Assembly (NCBI GenBank): GCA_944321145.1
Contig: CALUKF010000012.1
Location: forward strand, 1-63,731
Origin: an uncultured Odoribacter sp.
Lineage (GTDB): Bacteria; Bacteroidota; Bacteroidia; Bacteroidales; Marinifilaceae
Direction of reading: 5' to 3'
DNA length: 63,731 nucleotides
Shown here: positions 51,679 to 60,507 of the stretch, piece by piece
Layout: each line of letters begins with the position of its first letter
How positions within the stretch are numbered: position 1 is the first letter of the stretch
The notes under the pieces: model-generated
The model's input: only the letters and a program-made list of their open reading frames with translations
Databases searched by the model: none
Told to the model about the DNA's origin: nothing
Program-made: the position numbers and the translations under genes

Positions 51679-53214
51679 ATGAAATGTGCAAATATGGATG
51701 AAAGGAAAAAGTTTGACAAGAAGTGCATCATGAGGTGGCTGAAGCCGCTGTTGTCATGGGATTCTGTTTGCGAGCATTTCGAGTGGGACGAGGGGTTGCT
51801 TGAGAAGTACCAAGAGCAGGTCAATTGGACGAGTATTGCTAAGAATAGGCACATTAGATGGAATGCGTCGATGATTGAGAAGTTTAAGGAACGCATCGAT
51901 TGGAATGCTTTTTCGTGGCAGGGACCGGAAGAGGTGTTTGTGAAAGTTGAGTATTTCCCTAATCATGAGGATTGGAATTTCGAATGGGATGAGGAATTGC
52001 TTGAAAAGTATCAGGAACAGGTTAATTGGACGAATATTGCCAAGAACAAGCATATCAAGTGGAACGAGGAGATGATTGAGAAGTTTAAGGAGCGTATCGA
52101 TTGGAATGCTTTTTCATGGCAGGGTGCAAAGGGGGTATACACTATGGAACATTTGGAGAAGTTTAAGAAGTATTGGAACTGGTATTTGTTGTCACGGAAT
52201 GATGATTTTATGCCATCGAAGGAATTGTTGGAAACTTTCGCCGATTATTGGGATTGGGACATGCTTTATCTAAAGGATAAATTGCCTAATTCTTCGTATT
52301 ATACGAAAGTTTCTCATTCAAGAAAGAGGGATTATTATAGGAAAATGATAGGACCTGTTGAGGTTAAGCATGTTGATGATTGGGAAGAGATAAAGGATTT
52401 GTATGATGTGTACAGCTGGAAAGCTTCTTTTCTTGAAGAGCACAAGAAACGCATTGATTGGGAAAAGATATCACGTAATCCCAATATAAAATGGAAACCT
52501 GAAATGATTGAACAATTCAAGGATTATATTGATTGGGATGCCTTTTCAGGCGTGAAAGAGCATCTTAATATAAAATATGACCCTGATGTATCTCGTTATA
52601 CGTCAGGAAATTTGGAAAGATACAGAAATCATTGGAATTGGACGATACTCTCTGAAAATGGAGATTTGCATTGCAGCAGGTGGTTGTTAGATGATTTTGT
52701 TGATTGTTGGGATTGGGGCAGGATCATTAATAATTGGGGAGTGATGCACCATTTCCGGAAAAGGGGGGATGATGATTGTCACATAGATACAGAGGGATTT
52801 ATTGAACTATTCCGCAGATATATACCGAAGGAAGCTTTTCAGACATCGTTGCTAAAGGAAATATCGGACAGGAAAGGTGATTGGTCATTTGTTCTCACAG
52901 AACCTTATTTGGAGAAATATGCCAATCAGATGGATCAGTTATTTTTGTTTGGATTATCATACGATTCGTCTTTTGAAGGGTGGAGTTATTATTTGTTGGA
53001 CAAGTTGGCGGATAAGTGGGGAGTGGGATGGAGCTATTTGATAAACAATCAAAGATTGGCGCATCTGTTTTCGGTGGATTTTGTGGTTCGATACCAAAGG
53101 TATATTCCATGGGACGAGTTGGAAGGCAGTCTTTTGGGTGAGAAGGTGAGGGAGGAACTTTGCGGGGCTAAGGGGAAGGATTTGATAGACTTATTATTAA
53201 CAAATAAAAGATGA
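51679..53214 (+). CDS. Tryptophan-rich tandem-repeat protein
   Basis: A protein of 511 residues built from repeats of roughly 20-45 residues. The recurring patterns are LLEKYQEQVNWT, IAKNRHIRWN, MIEKFKERIDWNAFSW. Two nearly identical 70-residue blocks occupy the N-terminal third (about 34-85 and 98-150), and repeats decay towards the C-terminus. There is no signal peptide. It resembles a solenoid or binding scaffold with no known enzyme motif. It overlaps the downstream nuclease gene by four bases (ATGA), so the two probably act together. ATG 51694 is an alternative start. Confidence 0.7.
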   Translation: MKCANMDERKKFDKKCIMRWLKPLLSWDSVCEHFEWDEGLLEKYQEQVNWTSIAKNRHIRWNASMIEKFKERIDWNAFSWQGPEEVFVKVEYFPNHEDWNFEWDEELLEKYQEQVNWTNIAKNKHIKWNEEMIEKFKERIDWNAFSWQGAKGVYTMEHLEKFKKYWNWYLLSRNDDFMPSKELLETFADYWDWDMLYLKDKLPNSSYYTKVSHSRKRDYYRKMIGPVEVKHVDDWEEIKDLYDVYSWKASFLEEHKKRIDWEKISRNPNIKWKPEMIEQFKDYIDWDAFSGVKEHLNIKYDPDVSRYTSGNLERYRNHWNWTILSENGDLHCSRWLLDDFVDCWDWGRIINNWGVMHHFRKRGDDDCHIDTEGFIELFRRYIPKEAFQTSLLKEISDRKGDWSFVLTEPYLEKYANQMDQLFLFGLSYDSSFEGWSYYLLDKLADKWGVGWSYLINNQRLAHLFSVDFVVRYQRYIPWDELEGSLLGEKVREELCGAKGKDLIDLLLTNKR

Positions 53215-54197
53215 AGATTATGAAAAGACCGAATTTGTTTGATTTTGCGACGAAGGAGTTGTCGCAGGATGCGTTTTTGGCGTGGTTGCTGCAATGGGCG
53301 GCACCGGAGAATGCGCAGTATGACCCGGAGATGCAGAAAGCCGGGGAGGGTTTTGTGAAGATGTTGCTGGGGAAGGAAGGGGACGCGGGATTCCGGGTGG
53401 AGAAGATTGCGGTTTACCAGCAGCGGGAGCATGTGGATATTTGGGCGGAGATCAACGATGCCTACGTATTGATTATTGAGGACAAAGTTGGGGCAAACGA
53501 GCATTCCGGGCAGCTGGAGCGTTACCGGGAACTGGCTGCCAAGCAGTGCGGCAGTGAGCGGAAGTTGCGGTGCGTGTACTTGAAAACAGGAAGCGTCCCG
53601 CAGAATGCTTTGCGGCAGGTGGAAGAGAAGGGCTATGCCGTGGTAAACCGGAAGAAGTTGCTTGACTTTTTGGGAAAGCATGTGGTGGAGAATGTGATTT
53701 ATGCGGATTTTGCAGACCGCTTGCGGCGGATTGAGGAATCGGAGGATTCGTGGCGGACGCTGCCTATTGGAAAGTGGTTTAAAGAAAGTTGGATAGGATT
53801 TTACCAGTGGCTGGAGGAGATGATGTATGTGGAAAGTTGGGGGGATGTGTCGAATCCATCAGGGGGATTCGTGGGGTTGTGGTGGCATTTCCTGAAGTGG
53901 CGGGGTTGCAATGTATATTGGCAAATCGAGCAGGGGAATCTTTGCTTGAAACTCGGCGAAGTGTATGAGAATCAAGGGGCGATTCGGGATGAGTGGATGG
54001 GGATTGTGTTCCGGCATGCCCAAGAGAGCGGACATGCGGAGATTGAACGCCCGCGTCGCCGCCCCGGTACTTACATGACCACTGCCATTGTGCCCCGGCA
54101 GGCATGGCTGGGGGCGGACGAGGAGTTGATTGATACGGAGGCGGTGGTGGAACGGCTGAAAAAGTACGAGGCGTTTTTGGATGAATGCTTAAAGTAA
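53211..54197 (+). CDS. PD-(D/E)XK nuclease-family protein (PDDEXK_4-like)
   Basis: A protein of 328 residues. The core DIWAEINDAYVLIIEDKVGANEHSGQLERY-type region (about residues 75-105) provides the Asp, the EDK and the Gln/Tyr motif typical of this superfamily. The protein starts with FDFATKELSQDAFLAWLLQW. The family includes restriction-like enzymes. The ATG overlaps the stop of the repeat-protein gene, and ATG 53220 is also possible. The substrate is unknown. Confidence 0.82.
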   Translation: MKIMKRPNLFDFATKELSQDAFLAWLLQWAAPENAQYDPEMQKAGEGFVKMLLGKEGDAGFRVEKIAVYQQREHVDIWAEINDAYVLIIEDKVGANEHSGQLERYRELAAKQCGSERKLRCVYLKTGSVPQNALRQVEEKGYAVVNRKKLLDFLGKHVVENVIYADFADRLRRIEESEDSWRTLPIGKWFKESWIGFYQWLEEMMYVESWGDVSNPSGGFVGLWWHFLKWRGCNVYWQIEQGNLCLKLGEVYENQGAIRDEWMGIVFRHAQESGHAEIERPRRRPGTYMTTAIVPRQAWLGADEELIDTEAVVERLKKYEAFLDECLK

Positions 54198-54251
54198 AGA
54201 GAATGAATTTTAACAATGCAAGGATTTTGATGGAATTTTAATGAGCATTAG

Positions 54252-54869
54252 ATGGCTAGTAGGTTTCACTTGTCAATCCTTCATATTTCCGATACCCATA
54301 ATTTGCATCGGCAGCTTACCATGCTGCCCGATGCAGATGTGGTAGTTCATTCCGGTGATTTTACGATGTCAGACACAGAGCAAGAGGTATTTGACTTTAT
54401 TGAGTGGTTCTGTGGCTTGCCTTATCGATATAAAATCTTCATTGCAGGGAATCATGATGATTGCCTGTATCGGGCAGAATTGTCAGGGTTGGATAAGGAT
54501 TGCTATTATCTATGTTGTTCGGGTGTTTGCATAGAGGGCATAAAGTTTTATGGAATTCCTTTGTTTATGGAGGATGTTGTTTGCGGGAGGGATGAAAATT
54601 TTATGCAAACCATACCAGAAGATACGGATGTGTTGATTACGCATCAGCCACCATGGGGGATTCTTGATATGGACGGAACGCGGCGTTATGGAAATTGTGA
54701 GTTATTGAAAAAAGTAGAACTGATTCGACCAAAGCTGCATTTGTTCGGGCATATCCATGCTGCTTTTGGGACAGAGCTTTATAATGGAGTTTTATATTCC
54801 AATGCGGCATTGGTGGATGCCGGGTATAATTTGGTGGGAGAAAGAATAAAAAGGTTGAAATTATTTTGA
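54252..54869 (+). CDS. Calcineurin-like metallophosphoesterase
   Basis: A protein of 205 residues with the full metallophosphoesterase motif set: ISDTHN, VVHSGDFT, AGNHDDCLYR, ITHQPPWG and FGHIH. It binds two metal ions and would hydrolyse a phosphoester; the class III-like small size gives no substrate. It is 55 bp downstream of the nuclease gene on the same strand. Confidence 0.9.
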   Translation: MASRFHLSILHISDTHNLHRQLTMLPDADVVVHSGDFTMSDTEQEVFDFIEWFCGLPYRYKIFIAGNHDDCLYRAELSGLDKDCYYLCCSGVCIEGIKFYGIPLFMEDVVCGRDENFMQTIPEDTDVLITHQPPWGILDMDGTRRYGNCELLKKVELIRPKLHLFGHIHAAFGTELYNGVLYSNAALVDAGYNLVGERIKRLKLF

Positions 54870-55030
54870 ATGTTAGAGGGAAGGTTGTGATACGGAGTTG
54901 ACCCCACACCCGGAAAGTTTTGCTTTTTTGGGGGGAAACGGTGTTTATTTTGTGAGTCGTTTTCCTGCTATTGTTTGGTTAGGGAATAAATTGTATCTTT
55001 GCCTATAGAAATCAATAAAACAGATGTACC

Positions 55031-55966
55031 ATGGATAATAATTTGGTTCGTTTTGACTGGGCGATGAAGCGGCTGCTTAGGGACAAAAGCAATTACGACG
55101 TATTGGAAGGGCTTATTTCCACTCTTTTAGGGGAGGATTTGCATATCAACCGCCTGCTCGAAAGTGAGGCAAACCAAGCAGATGCCAACGACAAGTTTAA
55201 CCGGGTGGACATGCTGGTGGAAGACAAGGAAGGCAGGCTGCTTATTGTGGAAATACAGAATAACCGGGAGCTTGATTATTTCCACCGGATGCTGTACGGC
55301 ACCTCGAAAACCATTTCCGAGTACATAGGCTTGGGGGATGATTATGACAAAGTGCGCAAGATCTATTCCATCAATATCGTTTATTTCGACCTCGGTCAGG
55401 GGAAAGATTATGTGTATCATGGGAAGACTATTTTCCGTGGTCTGCACGATCCCCAGGATGTCCTGCAGCTTTCTGTCCGCCAGCGGGAACTCTTCGTGGG
55501 CAAAGAGGCGGGAGATATTTTCCCGGAGTATTATGTGTTAAGGGTTAATGAATTCGACAGAATTGCCAAGACGCCCTTGGATGAATGGATCAAATTCCTG
55601 AAAACTGGGGAGATTGACAAGGATGCCACGGCAAAGGGATTGCCGGAAGCCAGGGAGAAACTGCGTGTTGACTCATTGCCGGAAGCAGAAAAGCGGGCTT
55701 ATATTAGGGATATGGAAGCTATCCGGTATCAACGGAGCGTCATTAAGACAGGATGGTATGAAGGGAGGGCAGAAGGAAGGGCAGAAGGAAGAGCAGAAGG
55801 AAGGGCGGAAGGAAAGGCAGAAGGAAAGGCAGAAGGTTTGGAAGAAGGGAAGATGCAGGAAAAATTGGAGATTGCGACGAATATGAAAAAACTGAACATT
55901 CCTTTGGAGACTATAGCCTCAGCAACAGGTTTGTCGGTAGATGTCATTAATAATCTATCAGTGTGA
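55031..55966 (+). CDS. Rpn/PDDEXK_2-family nuclease-like protein
   Basis: A protein of 311 residues of the Rpn / PD-(D/E)XK transposase-like family. It has RFDWAMKRLLRDKSNYDVLEGLIS, the catalytic-type core RVDMLVEDKEGRLLIVEIQNN (Asp, Glu-x-Gln) and HRMLYGTSKTISEYI. A run of EGRA/EGKA repeats follows, and the C-terminal segment resembles a helix-turn-helix (PLETIASATGLSVDVINNL). Rpn proteins are recombination-promoting DNases. It is preceded by its own promoter (TATCTTTG at 54998-55005). Confidence 0.88.
   Translation: MDNNLVRFDWAMKRLLRDKSNYDVLEGLISTLLGEDLHINRLLESEANQADANDKFNRVDMLVEDKEGRLLIVEIQNNRELDYFHRMLYGTSKTISEYIGLGDDYDKVRKIYSINIVYFDLGQGKDYVYHGKTIFRGLHDPQDVLQLSVRQRELFVGKEAGDIFPEYYVLRVNEFDRIAKTPLDEWIKFLKTGEIDKDATAKGLPEAREKLRVDSLPEAEKRAYIRDMEAIRYQRSVIKTGWYEGRAEGRAEGRAEGRAEGKAEGKAEGLEEGKMQEKLEIATNMKKLNIPLETIASATGLSVDVINNLSV
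55760..55831 (+). repeat. 12-nt tandem repeat encoding EGRA/EGKA
   Basis: Six uninterrupted 12-nt units (GAAGGAAGGGCA and variants), in frame, give a charged helical linker. Copy number could change without shifting the frame. Confidence 0.9.
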
Positions 55967-56022
55967 CCGTTTTGCAGTCAGGATTATTTCACCACCTGCC
56001 TTTTTCCTCGGTTTGTTGTTGC

Positions 56023-56054
56023 GCTGCCACCCAAGAATTGCATTGGGTGGCAGC
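56023..56054. terminator. Hairpin between convergent genes
   Basis: A 12-bp perfect stem (GCTGCCACCCAA with TTGGGTGGCAGC) and an 8-nt loop lie between the convergent genes ending at 55966 and 56077. It lacks a strong T-run on either side. Confidence 0.5.
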
Positions 56055-56076
56055 GGGGTTGGGTCAAATTATAATG

Positions 56077-56568
56077 TCACAGCTGTCCCTTGAGTTTTTT
56101 GGACAGCGTGTCCGGCAATGAATCGTAAACATCGGTATTGATATCATCGAAAAGGTTGTTGAAAGTGTCGGATAGGGCAAAATGCAAGCTATTTTCAGTT
56201 TCTTTCATGACGACATAGGGAAGAAGTTCAGTAATCTTTTCGTAAAGGGCACAGAGTTTGGTAAGCAGGTTGATTTCGTCTGTGTCGATGGATTCAGCCA
56301 TTTTCTTTAACAGGCAGTTCCGGTCTTTGTTGTTTAGTATTATCTCATTGGTTATAGTGATGTCCAAAGTTTCTTTTAGCCATTTAGTGAATTGGCGTGC
56401 GCAGGATTTATCGTTGTAGGGGTTCTTTTTTTCGTTCTCTGATTCGTTGTCGCTTCCTTTGTCATTGAAATGAAATTCAGGGGCACCATACCGGTCATCA
56501 TACCAATATGTCCCGCAGATTAGGCGGTGGCAGTTTACGATTTTTTCTGCTGTAGTGATACTTATCAT
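56077..56568 (-). CDS. Hypothetical protein at the end of the leftward gene run
   Basis: A protein of 163 residues, acidic and helical, with no signal peptide or known motif. A low-complexity stretch (SDNESENEKKN) lies near residue 40. It follows the Sel1-repeat gene by 12 bp and is the last of nine collinear leftward genes. The function is unknown. Confidence 0.6.
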   Translation of the reverse strand: MISITTAEKIVNCHRLICGTYWYDDRYGAPEFHFNDKGSDNESENEKKNPYNDKSCARQFTKWLKETLDITITNEIILNNKDRNCLLKKMAESIDTDEINLLTKLCALYEKITELLPYVVMKETENSLHFALSDTFNNLFDDINTDVYDSLPDTLSKKLKGQL

Positions 56569-56580
56569 GGTTTCTTGATT

Positions 56581-57396
56581 TTAATTGTTTATTGTTGAGT
56601 TATATTTTTTGTTTTCTGCAATGATGTCTTTTAGTTTTTGTATTTGTGTTTTGAGGTGCTTGTTGTAGCCGGGAAGAAGGATGCCGGCAATCCGGAATCT
56701 TTCTTGTACGATTTCGTAGATTTCTATTGCTTTGGCGTAATTTTGGGTTTGTCGGTCAATGTCTATCTTTACTTTGCCGCCGTCCGGGTGTTCGATGTGG
56801 TTTCCATATTGATAGTAAAAATCGGCTTTGGCAATGAGTTCTTTGCAATTTTCGATATATTCTTCATCATCGAAATCTAAGTCCTCGTTTTCAAAAGCCT
56901 TTTGGTAGTATTTGGTGGCTTCTTTGTACATACAGCATAGGTTGCCTTCTTTATTGCATGCGTATTCGTTAATATATTCGCCCAGTTCATAGTAATGTTC
57001 GGATTGCTTGTACCAATATACGGCTTTGTTGAAGTCTTCATCCGTATTTTTCTCGCGGTATATCCAGGCTAAGGAGTATGCGGCTTCTTTGTCGCCCTGT
57101 TGGGCAGCCTGGGTGTGCCAATAGATGCACTTTTCTTCATCTTTTTTCCAGATGTTCCATTTACATTTGACAGAAATGCCGCTGTAGATCTGCCCCAAAT
57201 ATCCTTGGGCTTTGGCACTTCCTGCATTGGCTGCTTTTTCGAGCCAAGCGATGCCTTGGGTATATTCGTTTTCATCGGGAGTGCCGAGGCTATTTCGGTT
57301 TCCGGAAGGATTTCTTTTTAAGAGCTCCAAACCTAAATTGATTTGGGCTTCGGTGTCGCCGCTTTCGGCGAGTTTTTGCAATTCTTCTCTGTTCAT
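56581..57396 (-). CDS. Sel1-like tetratricopeptide repeat protein
   Basis: A protein of 271 residues with three to four Sel1-type repeats (SGDTEAQINLGLELL, AIAWLEKAANAGSAKAQGYLGQIY-like, AAQQGDKEAAYSLAWIY), then longer TPR-like helices (YYQKAFENED, QNYAKAIEIYEIV). Sel1 repeats mediate protein-protein contacts. There is no signal peptide, so it is predicted cytoplasmic. It lies 34 bp after the 501-residue gene. Confidence 0.8.
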   Translation of the reverse strand: MNREELQKLAESGDTEAQINLGLELLKRNPSGNRNSLGTPDENEYTQGIAWLEKAANAGSAKAQGYLGQIYSGISVKCKWNIWKKDEEKCIYWHTQAAQQGDKEAAYSLAWIYREKNTDEDFNKAVYWYKQSEHYYELGEYINEYACNKEGNLCCMYKEATKYYQKAFENEDLDFDDEEYIENCKELIAKADFYYQYGNHIEHPDGGKVKIDIDRQTQNYAKAIEIYEIVQERFRIAGILLPGYNKHLKTQIQKLKDIIAENKKYNSTINN

Positions 57397-57430
57397 GGCA
57401 AAATGTTTTATTGTGTTATACGATATGGCG

Positions 57431-58936
57431 TTATTCTTGGGTTGCTTCGATGAGCGGAAGGGATTCCAGTATTTGGGAGCGTTTGAGGTACTGGCTTATG
57501 TATTTTAATTTTTCATTTAGGTCTTCTGCTTGGATTTGTTTGTTGCTTGTGAGGCGTGCAGCCCATATTGGATTGTGCTTAAATATGAGCGGAGTAATCA
57601 GGTTTTTGGCATTGATTATGCCGCATGCATACATGGCATTTTCATGTCTTACCCAAAAGTCGTAATCGAAATAATTGAGGGGTGCGGGTACGGGGAGTAC
57701 TTGTAATATATTTTCTCTTAGGTAATTGCTTTCCCAAAGGAAAGGGGATAGTGAGTTTATGGAAACAACATAATCATCATTTGTGTGTACGATGTAGTTT
57801 GTAGGCATTGTTTGCAAAAAGAATGGGAACCAATCCGGGCACTCCTTTTTTAGGTATTGGTACATGCATTGGATTTCTAATTTTACAGCATCATAAAATT
57901 CTTGCGTTAATTGTAGTATGGTTTCTTTGCCGGCTTTTGTTTTGAGTTGGCTTAATGTATTTTCTTTCATAAAAGCGTGGCAGCGGGCAAATACGGCATC
58001 CAATGTGTTTTCCGGCGGGACGTTGGCCAGGTAGGGAAGGACTGGCAGAGGTTTTCTTGTATTTAAGTAGCAATCAAAAGAATGCATGATCATTTCCACA
58101 ACTTCCTGAATGGTATAATTGAAAACGTTGATGGCATAATCTTGGCTGTCGTAACCAAATAAGTCCCAAAACTCTTCAGTGCCGGCAAGCTCGTATATAT
58201 TGTTTTCCAATTTTATGATGATGTGTTTGTACGTTTTCATTATCCGTTCTTTTCCGGAGACACCGTTGGAAGTGTATGTATCTACGATGGCGGTGCAATG
58301 TTCTTGGTCGAAATATGTGCATATACATTCCCAATTTTGTCCCGCTTCTGCTCTTTTTGTTTGGAAAGTTTTTCCTAAAGTGTCCGTTAATCTTTTTGCA
58401 ATGTGCTCTTTTAAAGCATACAATCCGGCATAATCTCTTGATTGGCTGTAATAATTGAACAGGTCTTTGTATGGGCTATTTATAAAATCGTCGCTTTGTA
58501 GAAATTGTTTGTGTATCTCTTCCCGGTTCTGGCAACGTTGTTTTATCATTAAGTTTCCATCCAGCCATGCTTGCCCTTCCGTGGAAAGGCGTAGAATCAT
58601 TTCAGCAATCTTTTTTGCGTTGCAGGCAGTAATATCTACGTATAGGAAAGAGGTTTGCAATTTGTATGTTTTCCTTTGTTTGTCGTAAGATAAATGGATG
58701 CGGTTATTGGGTATCTGTATGGCATATTTCCCTTCTTGTTCTTTTTTTATGTTTTGGGCAGGCAGACCTTTTTGTTGCAAGATTTGAATGATTTCTTCTA
58801 AGGAAGTCAATTTATTCTTGGATTTTTTTAATTCCGGAAAGAATGTTTTTGTGAATTGTTGCTGTATTTCTTTTTGCGTGCAACCATTCAAAATTTGTTG
58901 GTCAATCCATTCAGTTGTTATTTCAAATGTTTTCAT
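57431..58936 (-). CDS. Hypothetical 501-residue protein
   Basis: A soluble, AT-rich-coded protein with no recognised domain. Short blocks that may help a search are FEITTEWIDQQILNGCTQKEI at the N-terminus, WECICTYFDQEHCTAIVDTY in the middle, and FWVRHENAMYACGIINAKNLITP near the C-terminus. ATG 58936 is chosen because the frame upstream has GC-rich Arg/His-dominated composition typical of non-coding sequence. It lies between the membrane-protein gene and the Sel1 gene in the same run. Confidence 0.7.
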   Translation of the reverse strand: MKTFEITTEWIDQQILNGCTQKEIQQQFTKTFFPELKKSKNKLTSLEEIIQILQQKGLPAQNIKKEQEGKYAIQIPNNRIHLSYDKQRKTYKLQTSFLYVDITACNAKKIAEMILRLSTEGQAWLDGNLMIKQRCQNREEIHKQFLQSDDFINSPYKDLFNYYSQSRDYAGLYALKEHIAKRLTDTLGKTFQTKRAEAGQNWECICTYFDQEHCTAIVDTYTSNGVSGKERIMKTYKHIIIKLENNIYELAGTEEFWDLFGYDSQDYAINVFNYTIQEVVEMIMHSFDCYLNTRKPLPVLPYLANVPPENTLDAVFARCHAFMKENTLSQLKTKAGKETILQLTQEFYDAVKLEIQCMYQYLKKECPDWFPFFLQTMPTNYIVHTNDDYVVSINSLSPFLWESNYLRENILQVLPVPAPLNYFDYDFWVRHENAMYACGIINAKNLITPLIFKHNPIWAARLTSNKQIQAEDLNEKLKYISQYLKRSQILESLPLIEATQE

Positions 58937-58968
58937 AGTAAAAATGTTTTTATGGTTATACGATGTGT

Positions 58969-59502
58969 TTAGAATTGCCAGTGTTTGATGGCTTGGATGG
59001 TGTTGGCGGTGAGGAGGATGGTGGCGGATGTGTTGCATAGGACGGCGAGGAAGCGGTTGGCGGAGTAGGCGAGGGCGTGGGAGAATAGGGAGGTGGGGCT
59101 GTTGCGGAAGAACATGCGTAGGGAGACGACTTCTTCGAAGTGGCGGAAGGTGAATGCGGCGGCAATGGCGGCGAGGAGGAGGGAGAGGATGGCAGTGGCA
59201 AGGAGGAGGGCGGTGGTGCCGGGAAGGGCAGCGGCGTAGTAGGCGGTGAGGAAGTATGCTGCTGCGGTGAATATGAGCGCGATGATGCCGGAGGCGTTGT
59301 TTTTGGCGGGTGCGCCTCCCATGATGCCTTTGAGGAATAGGATGAGGAAGCCGCCGATGATGGCGACGTTTGCCGTCCCGTTTTGGTATTGTTTCCCGGA
59401 GGTGAGTATGAGCGCCTCGAAGATGGCGAGGAGGATGAGGGTGGTGATGGCCTCGTAGTTGGCGGTGAGCCATGAGAGGATGGTGTGTTTGCGGTATTCC
59501 AT
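58969..59502 (-). CDS. Polytopic membrane protein next to the ATP-grasp ligase
   Basis: A protein of 177 residues with about five hydrophobic segments (AITTLILLAIFEALILT, VAIIGGFLILFLKGIMGG, and others) and an Ala-rich composition. No family is recognised. It starts 12 bp after the ATP-grasp gene, so it could export, anchor or give immunity to the ligase product. Its GC-rich coding matches the ligase gene and contrasts with the AT-rich neighbours, suggesting that the two moved together. Confidence 0.65.
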   Translation of the reverse strand: MEYRKHTILSWLTANYEAITTLILLAIFEALILTSGKQYQNGTANVAIIGGFLILFLKGIMGGAPAKNNASGIIALIFTAAAYFLTAYYAAALPGTTALLLATAILSLLLAAIAAAFTFRHFEEVVSLRMFFRNSPTSLFSHALAYSANRFLAVLCNTSATILLTANTIQAIKHWQF

Positions 59503-59514
59503 GGTGTATTGTTT

Positions 59515-60507
59515 TTATGTGTTTTCGTATTTTGTGAGTTCGTCAGCGATGGCGGCGGAGATGGGCATTCCGGTGGCAAGTTCAATCCACAGCCATTGCC
59601 CGTTTGGGTTGCATTCGAGGAAGACGTGTTCCCCGGAGGGCGTGGCAATGAGGTCGAAGGCTCCGAAGCGGAGCTGCATGCGGCGGAGGAATCGGCGGCA
59701 GGAGCAGGCAACGGGTTCAGGCAGTTGGCATGCGGAGAAGCGGATGCCGTGTTCGTATCCTTGGCGCCAGTCTTCTTTGCCTTCGCTTTCGTCCTGGGCT
59801 TGTGAGTCGATGCGGCAGGCGAATGTTTTGTCGCCGACGGCGGTGACGCGGAGTTCGTAGGCTTTGGGGATGTATTCCTGGAGGAAGCAGGCGGTTTGTG
59901 CGAATGCTTCTTCGGGGGCTTCGCGGAGGGCGTCGGCAGGAATCCGGCGGGTGTAGAAGAGGTGTTCCGTGCCTTCGCTTTCGTTCCAGACGCTGTCTGC
60001 TGAGATGGGTTTCAGGGCGAGTCCTTCGTGTTTTTGGGCAAAGCGGATGAAGGGGGCTTTGCGGTTGGCGAAGCAGGTGTCGGGGATGCGGAACCCGGCT
60101 TCGCGTGCGACCTGCATTTGGAGCATTTTGGAGGCGGCGACGCGGTCGCGGACGATGCTCCCGATGGATGGCAGGGCTTCGAGGGAGTGTCGGAGGAAGG
60201 CAAGGAAGCCGGCTGCTTCTTCGCGGTTGTGGCGGTCTACCGTTTCGGAGCTGTGCAGGGGGAGTTCTTGTGGCGGTTCGGGACGGCGGTCCCAGAGGGC
60301 GGTGATTTCGTCGCTTCGGAGCGTAAGCCCGTTGCGGATGTTTTTGATGGTGAAGGAGCATCCGCTGTTGCCACCGAGCCATTGGAATTCGTAGTCCGTG
60401 AGGAGGGCTTCGGTGTTGAGCCGGAAGACGGGCACTCCCCGTTCCGCGAGGATGCGGATGACGGGGGTGGGGTGCGCGTCTTGTTTGTTGGTCATGATGA
60501 GAATCAT
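59515..60507 (-). CDS. ATP-grasp peptide ligase (MvdC/MvdD-like, graspetide type)
   Basis: A ligase of 330 residues resembling MvdC/MvdD-type enzymes. The N-terminal pre-ATP-grasp part (MILIMTNKQDAHPTPVIRIL, VPVFRLN) leads to IVRDRVAASKMLQMQVAREAGFRIPDT. The ATP-binding core has EGLALKPIS, FLQEYIPKAYELRVTAVGDKTFACRI, and the metal-binding LRFGAFDLIATPSGEHVFLECNPNGQWLWIE. Family members make side-chain ester or amide links in ribosomal peptides. Its ATG overlaps the stop of the small upstream gene (TAATG), so the two are translationally coupled. Confidence 0.82.
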   Translation of the reverse strand: MILIMTNKQDAHPTPVIRILAERGVPVFRLNTEALLTDYEFQWLGGNSGCSFTIKNIRNGLTLRSDEITALWDRRPEPPQELPLHSSETVDRHNREEAAGFLAFLRHSLEALPSIGSIVRDRVAASKMLQMQVAREAGFRIPDTCFANRKAPFIRFAQKHEGLALKPISADSVWNESEGTEHLFYTRRIPADALREAPEEAFAQTACFLQEYIPKAYELRVTAVGDKTFACRIDSQAQDESEGKEDWRQGYEHGIRFSACQLPEPVACSCRRFLRRMQLRFGAFDLIATPSGEHVFLECNPNGQWLWIELATGMPISAAIADELTKYENT

